64,000 nt of DNA. Origin: Udaeobacter sp963725505. GTDB lineage: Bacteria > Verrucomicrobiota > Verrucomicrobiia > Chthoniobacterales > UBA10450. The notes below the pieces were generated by a model that was not told the DNA's origin, ran no database searches, and was given only the letters and a program-made list of their open reading frames with translations. Every line of letters begins with the position of its first letter. Within the stretch, counting starts at the first letter, position 1. Where the stretch lies: positions 248,001-312,000 of the forward strand of contig CAVRYN010000007.1 in NCBI GenBank assembly GCA_963725505.1, given 5' to 3'. Below are positions 32,406 through 42,272 of the stretch, piece by piece. A program made the translations under genes and the position numbers.

Positions 32406-34615
32406 TTACCTTTCCAGCTTAAACGCCAGCGTCGCCAGCGGCGGCAAATTGATGAGAATCGAATGTTCGCGGCCCATCCAGGGAACATCCTGAGTATCGA
32501 CACCGCCAAGATTTCCTATGTTGCTTCCGCCATACGTTTCGGCGTCGGTGTTGATGAGCTCACGATAGAAGCCAGGCTCGGGAACGCCTAACCGGTAGTT
32601 ATAGCGCACCACCGGGGTTGCGTTCACGACAAACGCGACGATGTCGCCGTCGCGCGATTTTCTCAGGAACGAAACGACGCTGTTATCGGCGTCGTGAAGA
32701 TCGATCCAATCAAATCCTTCGTAGGTATCATCGAGCTGCCAAAACGCTGGCTCGTTCTTGTAAACGTAATTCAAATGTTGCATCAGCCGGCGCACGCCAT
32801 CGTGCCGCGGCAATTCCAATAGTTGCCAATCGAGATTGGTGTCGTGGTTCCATTCGTTCCGCTGGCCGAATTCAGCCGCCCATGAAGAGCAGCTTTTTGC
32901 CGGGGTGCCCGTACATCCACGCCAGAAACATCCGGAGATTGGCGAACTTCTGCCATTCGTCGCCCGGCATCTTGGATAGCAACGAGCGCTTGCCGTACAC
33001 GACTTCATCGTGGCTGAGCACCAGAATGAAATTCTCCTGGAACGCATAAAGCAGCGAGAAGGTGATGTTGCCGTGATGATACCGCCGGTAAATCGGGTCG
33101 ATGCTCATGTATTGCAGGAAATCGTGCATCCAGCCCATGTTCCATTTGAACCCGAACCCAAGCCCGCCCAGATAAGTTGGACGTGATACGCCGGGCCAGT
33201 CGGTTGATTCCTCGGCAATGGTGATGATGCCGGGGAAGCGCTCGTAGCAGACCTCGTTGAAACGTTTCAGAAAATAGATGGCGTCGAGGTTCTCGCGGCC
33301 GCCGTGAACGTTCGGGATCCATTGACCGGGCTTCCGCGAATAGTCGAGGTAAAGCATCGAAGCCACGGCGTCCACGCGCAGTCCGTCGATATGATATTTG
33401 TCGAGCCAGAAAAGCGCGTTGCCGATGAGAAAATTGCGCACCTCGTTTCGGCCAAAATTGAAAATGAGCGTGCCCCAATCCTGTTGCTCGCCCTGGCGCG
33501 GGTCGAGGTGCTCGTAGAGATCGGTGCCGTCGAATTCGGCGAGCGCGTGGGCGTCCTTTGGAAAGTGCGCAGGCACCCAGTCCATGATCACGCCAATGCC
33601 GGCCTGATGACATTTATCGATGAAATGGCGGAAGTCGTCAGGCGGACCGAACCGGCTGGTGGGCGCGTAATAATTTGTGACCTGGTAACCCCACGAACCT
33701 TCGAAGGGATGCTCGGCAACCGGCAACAGCTCAATATGCGTGTAACCCATCTCTAGCACATACGGCAGCAACTCGTCGGCGAGCTCGAGATAACTGAGTT
33801 GGCGGTTTCCCTCTTCAGTTTTGCGGCGCCACGACCCAAGGTGCACTTCGTAAATGCTGATCGGGCTTTGGGGCCAGCTCTTCTTCCGGCGCGCTTCCAT
33901 CCACGCACCATCGTTCCAAACGTAACGTTCAAGATCGTACACCATGGACGCTGTCGATTTGCCGTGCTGATTAAAAAATGCGAATGGATCGCTCTTGAGC
34001 AGCACCGCGCCGGTCTGAGTGCGGATTTCGAACTTGTAGTGCGCCCCTTGCTTGATCCCAGGCAAAAATAATTCCCAAACACCGCTGCCGATGAGTTTGC
34101 GCATCGGATTGACCCGGCCATCCCAATCGTTGAAATCACCAACTACGCTGACGCGCTGCGCGTTCGGCGCCCACACGGCGAAATAAACGCCGGCCGCATC
34201 GCCAATCGTGCGCAAATGCGCGCCAAACTTTTCGTAAATTTTCCAGTGTTGCCCTTCAGTGAAGAGATGCAGATCGACTTCGCCCATGATCGGCCCCGTA
34301 CTGATACGGATCCCGCGTCAGCTGCTGCGAGCCGCCCCAGGCAGTGACACGGAGATGATACGGAAGATCACGTGTCGCGCCTAAGACGGTCGCGCAAAAG
34401 AACCCGTCCTGCTGAACCTTCTGCGCTGCGATCGGCTCCTCCGGATCTCGATCCAGCACGATCTCGATCTTGCGCGCGTCCGGGCGGAATACCCGGATCT
34501 CCAAATCATCACCGACGCCGTGCGGACCCAATACACGGAACGGATCAGAATGCGTTCCTGCGACGAAGTTTTTCACTTCGTCGGACGGCAATCCCGCGAT
34601 CTCAAAAGGTTTCAT
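32406..34615 (-). CDS. glgB: 1,4-alpha-glucan branching enzyme, two frameshifts
   Basis: Makes alpha-1,6 branches in glycogen. Three frames must be joined. The N-terminal module is 34615-34256 (FVAGTHSDPFRVLGPHG); the CBM48 plus catalytic GH13 domain is 34287-32872 and includes DGLRVDAVASMLYLDYS (nucleophile), ITIAEESTDWPG (acid/base) and LSHDEVVYGK; the C-terminal domain is from about 32880 to 32406 and continues EFGQRNEWNHDTNLDWQLLE. One extra G in a GGGG run near 34290 and one extra T near 32877 (GGC-T-GAATTC) explain the breaks; the sum gives about 735 residues, the normal length. It belongs with glgP (59372) to glycogen turnover. Confidence 0.93.
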
Positions 34616-34634
34616 GGCTGATTACAATTTAAAC

Positions 34635-34705
34635 TTGTAGCGCGTCTGTGCCAGCTGCCGAAACCAAGCAATATCGGCCCGGCGTTTCACAGAAACGCCC
34701 TACAA
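34635..34705. repeat. TTGTAG...CTACAA repeat between glgB and lysS
   Basis: TTGTAG at 34635 and CTACAA ending at 34705; right arm GGCGTTTC-ACA-GAAACGCC (34681-34699) matches the right arm of 15968-16020. The left arm is degenerate (CTGTGCCAGCTGCCG). Confidence 0.65.
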
Positions 34706-34715
34706 ATCTGATTGG

Positions 34716-36170
34716 CTATTTTTTCGGCCTCAGCAAAGGGAACAGAATCACGTCGCGGATGGATTCCGCGCCGGTAAGCAGCATGGTGAGCCGATCCATT
34801 CCGAGTCCGAAGCCGCCGGCAGGCGGCATTCCGTGCTCCAGCGCCAGTAAAAACTCCTCGTCGATCTTTTGCTTCTCTTCGCCTGCCTGTTCGAGCAGAC
34901 GTTGACGTTGAGCAACCGGGTCGTTTAACTCGCTGTAACCCGGCGCGATTTCCGCGCCGTTAATGATCAGTTCAAAAACATCGACGAGCGAGTTGTCGGC
35001 TGCGTTTTGTTTTGCGAGCGGCACCAGTTCTTTCGGGCAATGCGTCACAAACAGAGGATCGATCGTTTTCTCCTCGACGAGTTTCTCGAACACATGCTGC
35101 GTCACCTCGAAATCGGCCAGTTGCGGCAGGATTTCCAATTTGAATTCGTTCGTGGCGCGGTCGCGCCGCTGCTCGCTCGAGAGCTCGAACCAATTTTTGC
35201 CGGCAACTTCCCGGACCACATCGTGGTAGCGGACCCGGCGCCATGGCCGTTTCAAATTGATGGTGCGAATAATTTTCCCATCGGCATCTTGATGCTCGAT
35301 TGTTAACGAGCCGCTGATTTTCTCAGCAAGGTGACAGATCAGTTCTTCAACGAGATTCGCCATCTTCTCGAAATCCGCGTAGGCCCAGTAGGCTTCGAGC
35401 ATGGTGAACTCCGGATTATGTTTTCTGGAAATGCCTTCGTTGCGAAAGTTGCGATTGATTTCAAAGACCTTGTTGAACCCGCCTACCAGCAACCGTTTCA
35501 AATAAAGCTCCGGCGCAATGCGCAGATAAAGATCGAGACCGAGCGCTTTGTGGTGGGTGCAGAACGGCTCGGCCGCCGCGCCTCCAGCGATCGTTTGCAA
35601 GATTGGCGTCTCGACTTCCAGAAAGCCGCGCTCTTCGAAGAAACGTCTCGCCTCCCGGACGATTGCGATACGTTTTTCGAACACGGTGCGTGAACGCTCG
35701 TTGGTAAGAAGATCGAGGTACCGGTGACGGTACCGCGCTTCGATATCCTGTAGCCCATGCCATTTCTCCGGGAGCGGTCGCAAGGCTTTGGCAAGCAGCC
35801 GGAACGTGCACACTTTTAGTGTTGGTTCCCCGCTTTTGGTGACAAAACATGTCCCTTCGATCCCGATGAAATCGCCAATATCCAGCAAGCTAAAAAGATC
35901 GATCAGCTCCGGCCCAACCTCTTTGGCGTGAATATAAATTTGAATGCGGCCCGTGGCGTCGCGCAGGTCCAGAAAATGACTCTTGCCCATATCGCGATGC
36001 GCCGTGATGCGCCCCGCCGCACGAAGAGTCTCGCCTTCTTTGAATTGCTCGCGCACCTGTGCAATGGATCCGTTTGCCTCAAACCCAGAAGGGAACGGCT
36101 CGACGCCCTTCGCGCGGAGCGCAGCGAGTTTTTTGCGCCGTAGCGCGATCAATTCATTTTCTTCGTCCAT
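34716..36170 (-). CDS. lysS: Lysyl-tRNA synthetase, class II
   Basis: Charges tRNA-Lys. 484 residues from MDEENELIALRRKKLAALRA. The N-terminal OB anticodon-binding fold (GRITAHRDMGKSHFLDLRD) is followed by the catalytic core with motif 2 FEINRNFRNEGISRKHNPEFTM and motif 3 GFGLGMDRLTMLL near the end. The upstream alternative start (36200) adds ten residues of little character. It is transcribed away from the ACT protein gene, and the intergenic stretch of about 175 bp has no clear promoter that I can defend. Confidence 0.96.
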   Translation of the reverse strand: MDEENELIALRRKKLAALRAKGVEPFPSGFEANGSIAQVREQFKEGETLRAAGRITAHRDMGKSHFLDLRDATGRIQIYIHAKEVGPELIDLFSLLDIGDFIGIEGTCFVTKSGEPTLKVCTFRLLAKALRPLPEKWHGLQDIEARYRHRYLDLLTNERSRTVFEKRIAIVREARRFFEERGFLEVETPILQTIAGGAAAEPFCTHHKALGLDLYLRIAPELYLKRLLVGGFNKVFEINRNFRNEGISRKHNPEFTMLEAYWAYADFEKMANLVEELICHLAEKISGSLTIEHQDADGKIIRTINLKRPWRRVRYHDVVREVAGKNWFELSSEQRRDRATNEFKLEILPQLADFEVTQHVFEKLVEEKTIDPLFVTHCPKELVPLAKQNAADNSLVDVFELIINGAEIAPGYSELNDPVAQRQRLLEQAGEEKQKIDEEFLLALEHGMPPAGGFGLGMDRLTMLLTGAESIRDVILFPLLRPKK

Positions 36171-36344
36171 CTTCGGAGAGCGAATGTAAAGCGCCGTCAA
36201 AAAATGAACAGCCTGAATAAGGCGTTAAACCATTGGAGTGTTAAAACGTTAAAACGGTTACACATTGGGTTTGCAAACAAAAGATCGGTAGTGAGATACT
36301 GGCTAGTGCGCGATCTGGATTTTGCGCCAACCTCACGCTGCGAC

Positions 36345-36815
36345 ATGACTGTCAAGTTACCGGAAACAACCTCGAAGATGGAAGGACCGCTCGTGAAACA
36401 GTTCTCCGTATTCCTGCCGAACAAGGTCGGGGCGATGTTGGAAGTTGTGAAGCTGCTGAACGCGCAAAACACACATGTCGTCGCCTTGAGCGTGTCGGAA
36501 TCAACCGAGTCGGCCATTGCGCGGATCATTGCCAGCGATCCGGCATGCGTGGAGAAATTATTCTGGGAAAACAATGTTCCTTTTGGCGTTAGCGAGGTGG
36601 TGGTGGTGGAATTGCGAGAAGTCGCCACCCGGCTGGTGAAACTGCTTGCCGCATTGGTGATGGCGGAGGTCAACGTGCATTTCGCTTATCCCCTGCTGAT
36701 CCGTCCGCGCGGATTTGCCGCGATCGCGTTGCACGTGGACGACACGGAATGCGCGTCCTCGGTGCTGACCGGCGAAGGATTCAAAATACTGAGCCAGGAC
36801 GATATTTCGCGCTAG
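36345..36815 (+). CDS. Tandem ACT-domain protein
   Basis: 156 residues: two ACT-like units, the first VKQFSVFLPNKVGAMLEVVK with HVVALSVSESTESAIARIIA, the second after FGVSEVVVVELRE, then LAALVMAEVNVHFAYPLLIR and GFAAIALHVDDTECASSVLT. Such proteins bind amino acids and are often annotated as acetolactate-synthase-like or amino-acid-binding regulators. There is no catalytic partner nearby. The ATG at 36345 was chosen because the 47 upstream codons contain no conserved sequence. Role unknown. Confidence 0.75.
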   Translation: MTVKLPETTSKMEGPLVKQFSVFLPNKVGAMLEVVKLLNAQNTHVVALSVSESTESAIARIIASDPACVEKLFWENNVPFGVSEVVVVELREVATRLVKLLAALVMAEVNVHFAYPLLIRPRGFAAIALHVDDTECASSVLTGEGFKILSQDDISR

Positions 36816-37052
36816 CGCGGTGGTGATTCGTTGAGCGCTGAAGCGTTCACAAGGAACGACGGTCCGCCACAGAACGGATTCGCCGTGGCGAACTTGGGCA
36901 GTCTCGAAAACCTTCGGGGCTGGGAAGCCGTCACTTTTTGAGGCGCGATCGGCTTCAACTCTTCAACAATTCAACTCGTCAACGATTCTACGTGGCGAAG
37001 GCGAGTTGACAGCTTGCCAAGAGCGCGCTTAGAGAAGTGGGCTTGTTGCGCT

Positions 37053-38153
37053 ATGCGGACTCTTCTCTCACGCGCTATCCGGGTCGATCCCAGCTTCCAC
37101 ATCGGGCTCGGTCTAATTGTGATTCTGGCCGTGCTAGAAATCTTCTTCGCAACCTCCTATTACGTCGGTCGGGCTCGCGCTGCGCGAATGTCGGCACAGG
37201 CGGTCGCAGCCACTATTGCGCGCGCTCCGGCTCCCGCTGTTTCCGCGCGAACACCTGTGCCAGCGCCGGTACAGCCGGCGGTCTCGCCAGCGGCGGCTGT
37301 CCCCGCCTCCTCTCCGTCGCTTGTTGATCAGTTGGTGCGCGAAGGCATCGAGTTGCGCGATCGCGGCGATACGACAAACGCCCTGGCTCGCTTGCAAGAA
37401 GCGCTGGACAGCGAGCCGACCAACACCACGGTGCTCGAGGAAATGGCCAAGACCTATGAATCGATGCAGCTCCTCGACCGCGCGAATGAAGTGTGGCGCA
37501 AGCTTCAGGAAATGGGGCCGTCGGCCGGTGCGGCATACGAGCTGGCCAATCAGCGCCTGAAGCTGGGGGTGCCGACTCCTGGGACGGCGGAGTCCGGTAT
37601 CGCAAGCTCGTCAACTGAGGCGGCAGAACATAAGGATATTGGCGGTAACCCGGACGGCTCGGTCATGGGTATCACCGAAGTCAAAACAAAAGAGACCGCC
37701 GATCCAGACGCGGAGAAGAACATGGCGTTGCAGATCGGCATAAAAAAACAGCCGGGCGCGAGTATCGATCACGACAAAGTGAGAATCTTCGTAAGGTTCT
37801 ACGACACGGTCGGTGACAAGGATATCAAGCTCACCGACGCCGACGTGAATTACGAATGGATGACGCCGAAACACGATTGGACGGAGACCAATCCAGAGGT
37901 GCTCGCAGTGAAATATGTCCGCGCAAAAACAGGCGGCGCCTCATCTGATTCGTCGCTCGCTGACGCGGCGGCAACAGTCCGGCCGGGTCAAAAAGGTCGA
38001 GGCACCAAAGGTTCTGCCGCAGACAGCGGACGACGGAAATACCTGGGCTACATTATTCAGGTCTATTACGACGATGAGCTGCAAGCCGTCCAAGCGGAAC
38101 CGTCGCGACTTTTGCAACTTTTTCCTCCTTCAAAGAGTACCTCGGCACAATGA
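37053..38153 (+). CDS. Membrane-anchored TPR protein
   Basis: 366 residues. A hydrophobic helix near the N-terminus (HIGLGLIVILAVLEIFFATS) is followed by a Pro/Ala-rich linker (VSARTPVPAPVQPAVSPAAA) and two TPR-like units (LVREGIELRDRGDTTNALAR and AKTYESMQLLDRANEVWRKL, about residues 97-160). A beta-rich C-terminal half (KVRIFVRFYDTVGDKDIKL, YIIQVYYDDELQAVQAEPS) is not recognised. Start at 37053; the longer frame adds 13 codons. It is followed by an exported protein and an amidase in the same direction, so a cell-envelope role is plausible. Confidence 0.6.
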   Translation: MRTLLSRAIRVDPSFHIGLGLIVILAVLEIFFATSYYVGRARAARMSAQAVAATIARAPAPAVSARTPVPAPVQPAVSPAAAVPASSPSLVDQLVREGIELRDRGDTTNALARLQEALDSEPTNTTVLEEMAKTYESMQLLDRANEVWRKLQEMGPSAGAAYELANQRLKLGVPTPGTAESGIASSSTEAAEHKDIGGNPDGSVMGITEVKTKETADPDAEKNMALQIGIKKQPGASIDHDKVRIFVRFYDTVGDKDIKLTDADVNYEWMTPKHDWTETNPEVLAVKYVRAKTGGASSDSSLADAAATVRPGQKGRGTKGSAADSGRRKYLGYIIQVYYDDELQAVQAEPSRLLQLFPPSKSTSAQ

Positions 38154-38184
38154 CGCCATTGCACATTATCCATCGCGAGGCGGC

Positions 38185-39096
38185 ATGAGCGTCGCGGCAA
38201 GCTGCATGCGTTGGCCAAAGCTAAGGCGTGGTCTGCCGTATGCCTGCGTTTTCCTTTTTGCCGCCGCAGCTGAAGGGCAGATTCAAGTGGAGCTAAAATT
38301 CAAGCGGATGCAGTACATCGCTTACGAACCGGTTGTAGCGACACTTGCCATCACCAACCTGGCGGGGCGCGATGTCGAGCTTCACGATGCCAATGGACAA
38401 TCATGGCTTGGATTCGAGGTGACCGGAAATGAAGATCAGCCAATAACGCTGCTCAGCACCGAAAACGCGCAGCCGCCTTTGAAAATCGAAGCCGGGCAGA
38501 GAGTCACGCAACAAATTGATCTCGCTTCACTTTATCCCGTGCACGATTTCGGCGCTTATCACGTGCGGACGCATGTCTATTTCGCGGATCTGGCAAAGTT
38601 TTTTTACTCTGGAACGCGAGTGTTCGAAGTGACCGACGCGCGGCCGATCTGGCAGCAATCAGTGGGAATTCCGGACGGCGTTGCCGCCGCTGGGGCTGTC
38701 CGCACGTATTCGCTGCTCACCAATCGCTTTCCGGACCATACCTCTCTATACGTGCGTGTGCAGGACAAGGACACGGGAATTGTCTATGCGACTTATTCGT
38801 TAGGCCGAAGTATCGCATTCGAGCAACCGCAAGCGGAAATCGATCGCGCCAATCAATTGCATGTTTTGCATTGTGCGGCGCCGCGTGCCTGGTCGTATTC
38901 CCGAATCGGCTTGAATGGCGAACTACTGACGCATTCTTCATTCATGGAAACTAAAACCCGGCCTCGCCTCGTCCATTCCGCAAACGGACAGGTAGCAGTG
39001 CGAGGCGGTGTGGCCGAGACGCCTGCGCAAAACTCGCGTAGCACGGCGCCGAAACTGTCTGCTCGCCCGCCCGGATTGCCTAAGGACGACCAATAA
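38185..39096 (+). CDS. Exported protein of unknown function
   Basis: 303 residues. The N-terminus MSVAASCMRWPKLRRGLPYA with CVFLFAAAAEGQIQ is a signal peptide with a twin-basic region before the hydrophobic core; cleavage is likely after AEG. The mature domain is beta-rich (QIQVELKFKRMQYIAYEPVV, FGAYHVRTHVYFADLAKFFY) and may be an Ig-like fold. No family assigned. Its TAA overlaps the ATG of the amidase gene (TAATG), so the two are translationally coupled. Confidence 0.6.
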   Translation: MSVAASCMRWPKLRRGLPYACVFLFAAAAEGQIQVELKFKRMQYIAYEPVVATLAITNLAGRDVELHDANGQSWLGFEVTGNEDQPITLLSTENAQPPLKIEAGQRVTQQIDLASLYPVHDFGAYHVRTHVYFADLAKFFYSGTRVFEVTDARPIWQQSVGIPDGVAAAGAVRTYSLLTNRFPDHTSLYVRVQDKDTGIVYATYSLGRSIAFEQPQAEIDRANQLHVLHCAAPRAWSYSRIGLNGELLTHSSFMETKTRPRLVHSANGQVAVRGGVAETPAQNSRSTAPKLSARPPGLPKDDQ

Positions 39097-39860
39097 TGCC
39101 AAGAAATTTTTGCGGACTCCGTTTGTCTGTTGCCAGTTTGGTGGTCGCACTTGTGACATGCGGCAGTTCCTACGCAGCGCGGGCGGCGAGTCGCACCTCT
39201 GAAAGCAGCGGCTCGCTCACCACCGTCGTGATCGATGCGGGACATGGGGGCCATGACCGCGGCGGGATTCCCGGCCAGAGGATCGCAGAGAAGGTCATGA
39301 CCCTCGATGTGGCGCAGCGTCTTAGAAGTGTTCTGTCAGCCAGCGGTTACCGCGTGGTGATGACTCGGGACAGCGACGTCTTTGTTCCGTTGCCGACGCG
39401 AGTTGCAATCGCCAATTCCTATCGCAACGCAATCTTCGTGTGCATTCATTTTAACGCGACACAACGACGGAGCGCGGGCGGCATAGAAACATATTTTTAT
39501 AGCCGTGACAGTTTGCCGCTCGCCTCAGCCATACATTCCTATGTCGTCGGAGGCGCGCCTTCATCCAATCGCGGAGTGCGCCGCCGTGGTTTCTACGTGT
39601 TGCGAAAGACAAATATTCCGGCAGTGCTCGTGGAATGCGGCTTCCTCACCAACCCGACTGAAGCTGCCTATGCTCAAACTGCGTCTTACCGCCAAAAACT
39701 CGCAGAGGAGATTGCTGCCGGAGTCCGCGGGCGCAATTCCGTTGCCAGCGCCTCGTACATCGATCAAAGCAAAGTGGCGAAATCCGAGCGCCACAGCTCC
39801 AAGCGTTCACACAAAAAAAGCGCACGAAAAAAGAAAACCTCATCGAAACCGGCTGGATGA
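39096..39860 (+). CDS. N-acetylmuramoyl-L-alanine amidase (Amidase_3)
   Basis: Cleaves the amide between MurNAc and the peptide stem of peptidoglycan. 254 residues with a signal peptide (SVASLVVALVTCGSSYA). The zinc ligands and catalytic residues of the AmiC-type family are present: IDAGHGGHDRG (His), AEKVMTLDV (Glu), VCIHFNA (His) and VLVECGFLTNPTE (catalytic Glu). The C-terminus is a very basic tail (SSKRSHKKSARKKKTS), unusual for the family and possibly for wall or nucleic-acid contact. It follows the exported protein with a stop/start overlap. Confidence 0.9.
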   Translation: MPRNFCGLRLSVASLVVALVTCGSSYAARAASRTSESSGSLTTVVIDAGHGGHDRGGIPGQRIAEKVMTLDVAQRLRSVLSASGYRVVMTRDSDVFVPLPTRVAIANSYRNAIFVCIHFNATQRRSAGGIETYFYSRDSLPLASAIHSYVVGGAPSSNRGVRRRGFYVLRKTNIPAVLVECGFLTNPTEAAYAQTASYRQKLAEEIAAGVRGRNSVASASYIDQSKVAKSERHSSKRSHKKSARKKKTSSKPAG

Positions 39861-39903
39861 GAAGCACGCTCTGGCTCAATAGATCGGGAGGCCTGATTTG
39901 AAC

Positions 39904-41406
39904 ATGCCGATCCTGACTTCGGCGGAAATGCGAGCCGCAGAAGAGGCTGCTTTTGCGAGGGGAGTACAAGTCGAAGCGCTAATGGATCAGGCAGGCGCCG
40001 GTGTCGGGCAGGCAGTCACAAAATTCTTCCCGAAGCCTGGCAACTGCATTGTGTTCGCCGGAAAAGGTCATAACGGCGGCGATGCCCTGGTGGCCGCGCA
40101 ATGCTTACGAGACCTCGGATGGAAAATCGACGTTCGCCTCGCTTTTCCAGAGGAGGATTGCAGCGAGTTGACACGGAAAAAACTGCAAGCGCTGCGCGCG
40201 GCGGGCTCGTGGAATCGGCATTGTGCCGACCAAGAATCGGCTGGACGCCAATGCCACGTAGTTATTCTTGATGGCCTGCTCGGGGTTGGCGCGAGGCCGC
40301 CGCTGCGCGAACCGATACGCGCTGCGTGCAGTTCGATCAATCAGTTGCGGGCAAATAAGGGCGCCTATGTGTTTGCCGTTGATCTTCCGACCGGCCTCGA
40401 TAGCGACTCAGGGAAAACAGATCGCGACTGCGTAATCGCGGATTTTACCGTCACGATTGGATTCGTAAAAGCCGGGCTGATCGCCGATGGCGCGCTGAAC
40501 TACGTCGGCAGAATGGAAGTTGTGCCACTGGATGAGTTGCGGTCAACGGAGAAAAAATCAAACGAAATTATCGCAAGTCCTCCGGCTTTTTGCGGATTGC
40601 TGCCGAGACGCGAATACAGCGCATACAAGAATCAATTCGGCCGCGTTGGGGTGGTTGCCGGCTCCAAAGGATTCGTCGGCGCTGCTCTGATGACGTCGCA
40701 GGGAGCATTGCGAGCAGGAGCGGGTCTGGTGGAAGTTTTTGTTCCCGAAGAAATCTACGAGATCGTTGCCGCCGCGGCGCCAATGGAAGCGATGGTGAAG
40801 CCGGTCCGGTCTTACCACGACCTCCTAAAGCAAAAAATTGATGTCTGGGCCGTGGGACCCGGGCTTGGAAAATCACGCGGGACTGAGGTTCTTGAACTGA
40901 TTGAAAAGGCTAAGCAACCGATGGTGATCGATGCCGACGGGCTCAATATCCTCTCAGAAAAAATCTCAGTGCTCAGGCATTGCAAAGGCGAACGACTGCT
41001 CACGCCGCATCCGGGCGAGATGAAACGCCTTTTCCCAGACCACAAAAAAATGCGCGCCGAAATTGCGACGAAATTCTGCAATCGTTTTCGAGCGACACTT
41101 TTGTTCAAAGGCAGTCGCACGATCGTGGCTGAACGTGGTCGCCAGTTGAGCTACAACACCACCGGCAATCCGGGAATGGCCACCGGCGGAATGGGCGACG
41201 TTCTCACCGGTGTCTGCGCCGGTTTGGTGGGACAGGGTCTGTCTCTTTACGATGCGGCGCGAGTCGGTGCGTGGCTATGTGGGCGCGCCGCGGAAATCGC
41301 AATTTTCAATGATGGCCAAAGCGAGCAATCACTGTTGCCTCGCGATGTTCTCGATCGTCTGGGCGATGCGTTCAAAGAATTGTTTGTCGAATTTACGCAA
41401 CAGTGA
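39904..41406 (+). CDS. nnr: Bifunctional NAD(P)H-hydrate epimerase/dehydratase
   Basis: Repairs damaged NADH/NADPH hydrates. 500 residues. The N-terminal epimerase domain begins MPILTSAEMRAAEEAAFARG and contains GKGHNGGDALVAAQ and FAVDLPTGLDSDSG. The C-terminal ADP/ATP-dependent dehydratase domain contains GRVGVVAGSKGFVGAALMTS, LTPHPGEMKRLF and NPGMATGGMGDVLTGVCAGL. The stop overlaps the GTG start of the next gene (GTGA). Confidence 0.95.
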   Translation: MPILTSAEMRAAEEAAFARGVQVEALMDQAGAGVGQAVTKFFPKPGNCIVFAGKGHNGGDALVAAQCLRDLGWKIDVRLAFPEEDCSELTRKKLQALRAAGSWNRHCADQESAGRQCHVVILDGLLGVGARPPLREPIRAACSSINQLRANKGAYVFAVDLPTGLDSDSGKTDRDCVIADFTVTIGFVKAGLIADGALNYVGRMEVVPLDELRSTEKKSNEIIASPPAFCGLLPRREYSAYKNQFGRVGVVAGSKGFVGAALMTSQGALRAGAGLVEVFVPEEIYEIVAAAAPMEAMVKPVRSYHDLLKQKIDVWAVGPGLGKSRGTEVLELIEKAKQPMVIDADGLNILSEKISVLRHCKGERLLTPHPGEMKRLFPDHKKMRAEIATKFCNRFRATLLFKGSRTIVAERGRQLSYNTTGNPGMATGGMGDVLTGVCAGLVGQGLSLYDAARVGAWLCGRAAEIAIFNDGQSEQSLLPRDVLDRLGDAFKELFVEFTQQ

Positions 41407-42272
41407 ATCTCCAAACCGAGCAAACAGAGTACGAAGCTCCAAAGACAGAGACTGCTTGGAGCCGAGTGAAAAAGGCGCTTGGCCCAATCGCGGTAGTGGG
41501 CGTCGCGATCGCAAAGTTTTTCGCGAAACTCAAGTTTGTTTTGCTGCCGCTCCTCAAGTTCCTGCCCATCCTGTTGAAATCCGGCGGCACCATGCTGCTG
41601 ATGATCTGGGTCTATACCCAATTCTGGGGCTGGCGATTTGCTTTGGGATTTGTGGTCCTTCTGTTCGTGCACGAATCCGGGCACTTGCTCGTCGCTAAAA
41701 AATTCGGACTCAAAGTCGGCGCGCCTGTGTTTATTCCATTCATGGGCGCGTTCATCGCGCTTAAGGAAGCGCCACGCAATGCCTGGATGGAAGCATGCGT
41801 TGGTATTGGCGGCCCGATGGTTGGGAGCTTTGGTGCACTAATCTGTAATGTCCTGGGTGAAATGTTCGACGCGCCCATTTTCATCGCCCTGGCGTGGTTC
41901 GGATATTTTCTGAATCTGTTTAATCTGACGCCGGTGGGAATGCTGGATGGTGGACGCATTGTGACTGCGTTGTCTCGCTGGCTTTGGCTGCCCGGGTTTG
42001 CCTTGCTTTGCTGGTTCGGGTGGAAGTATCCGAATTTTGTTATCTGGTTGATTATCCTCTTGTCGCTGCCGCGGATCTATTCGCTATTCCGCAAACGGAC
42101 AGAGGAAGAACAGCGTTATTTCGAAGTCACACCATCCCAGCGCTGGATAATGTCGATCTTGTACTTCGGTTTGATTGCGGTCCTGCTTTTCGGAATGCAC
42201 GTCGCACAGCAGGACTTAAACAAATACGGAGTGCGTTCTCACGGTCACGGCCGAGATGTGATTGTTCAATAA
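41403..42272 (+). CDS. Site-2 protease family metalloprotease (M50)
   Basis: 289 residues, about six membrane helices. The zinc motif HESGH lies in VLLFVHESGHLLVAKKFG (about residue 90) and the third ligand region NLFNLTPVGMLDGGRIV about 90 residues later, in the order of S2P-like proteases, which cut within the membrane. The GTG start overlaps the stop of nnr. The stop is directly next to the convergent FlgO-TPR gene. The substrate is unknown; the homologues process regulators or act on housekeeping proteins. Confidence 0.85.
   Translation: MNLQTEQTEYEAPKTETAWSRVKKALGPIAVVGVAIAKFFAKLKFVLLPLLKFLPILLKSGGTMLLMIWVYTQFWGWRFALGFVVLLFVHESGHLLVAKKFGLKVGAPVFIPFMGAFIALKEAPRNAWMEACVGIGGPMVGSFGALICNVLGEMFDAPIFIALAWFGYFLNLFNLTPVGMLDGGRIVTALSRWLWLPGFALLCWFGWKYPNFVIWLIILLSLPRIYSLFRKRTEEEQRYFEVTPSQRWIMSILYFGLIAVLLFGMHVAQQDLNKYGVRSHGHGRDVIVQ

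Noticed and set aside
38180..42272. Dedicated secretion or defence island
   Set aside because: The genes (exported protein, amidase, nnr, M50 protease) are individually common envelope and repair functions; no signature of a defence system was found.
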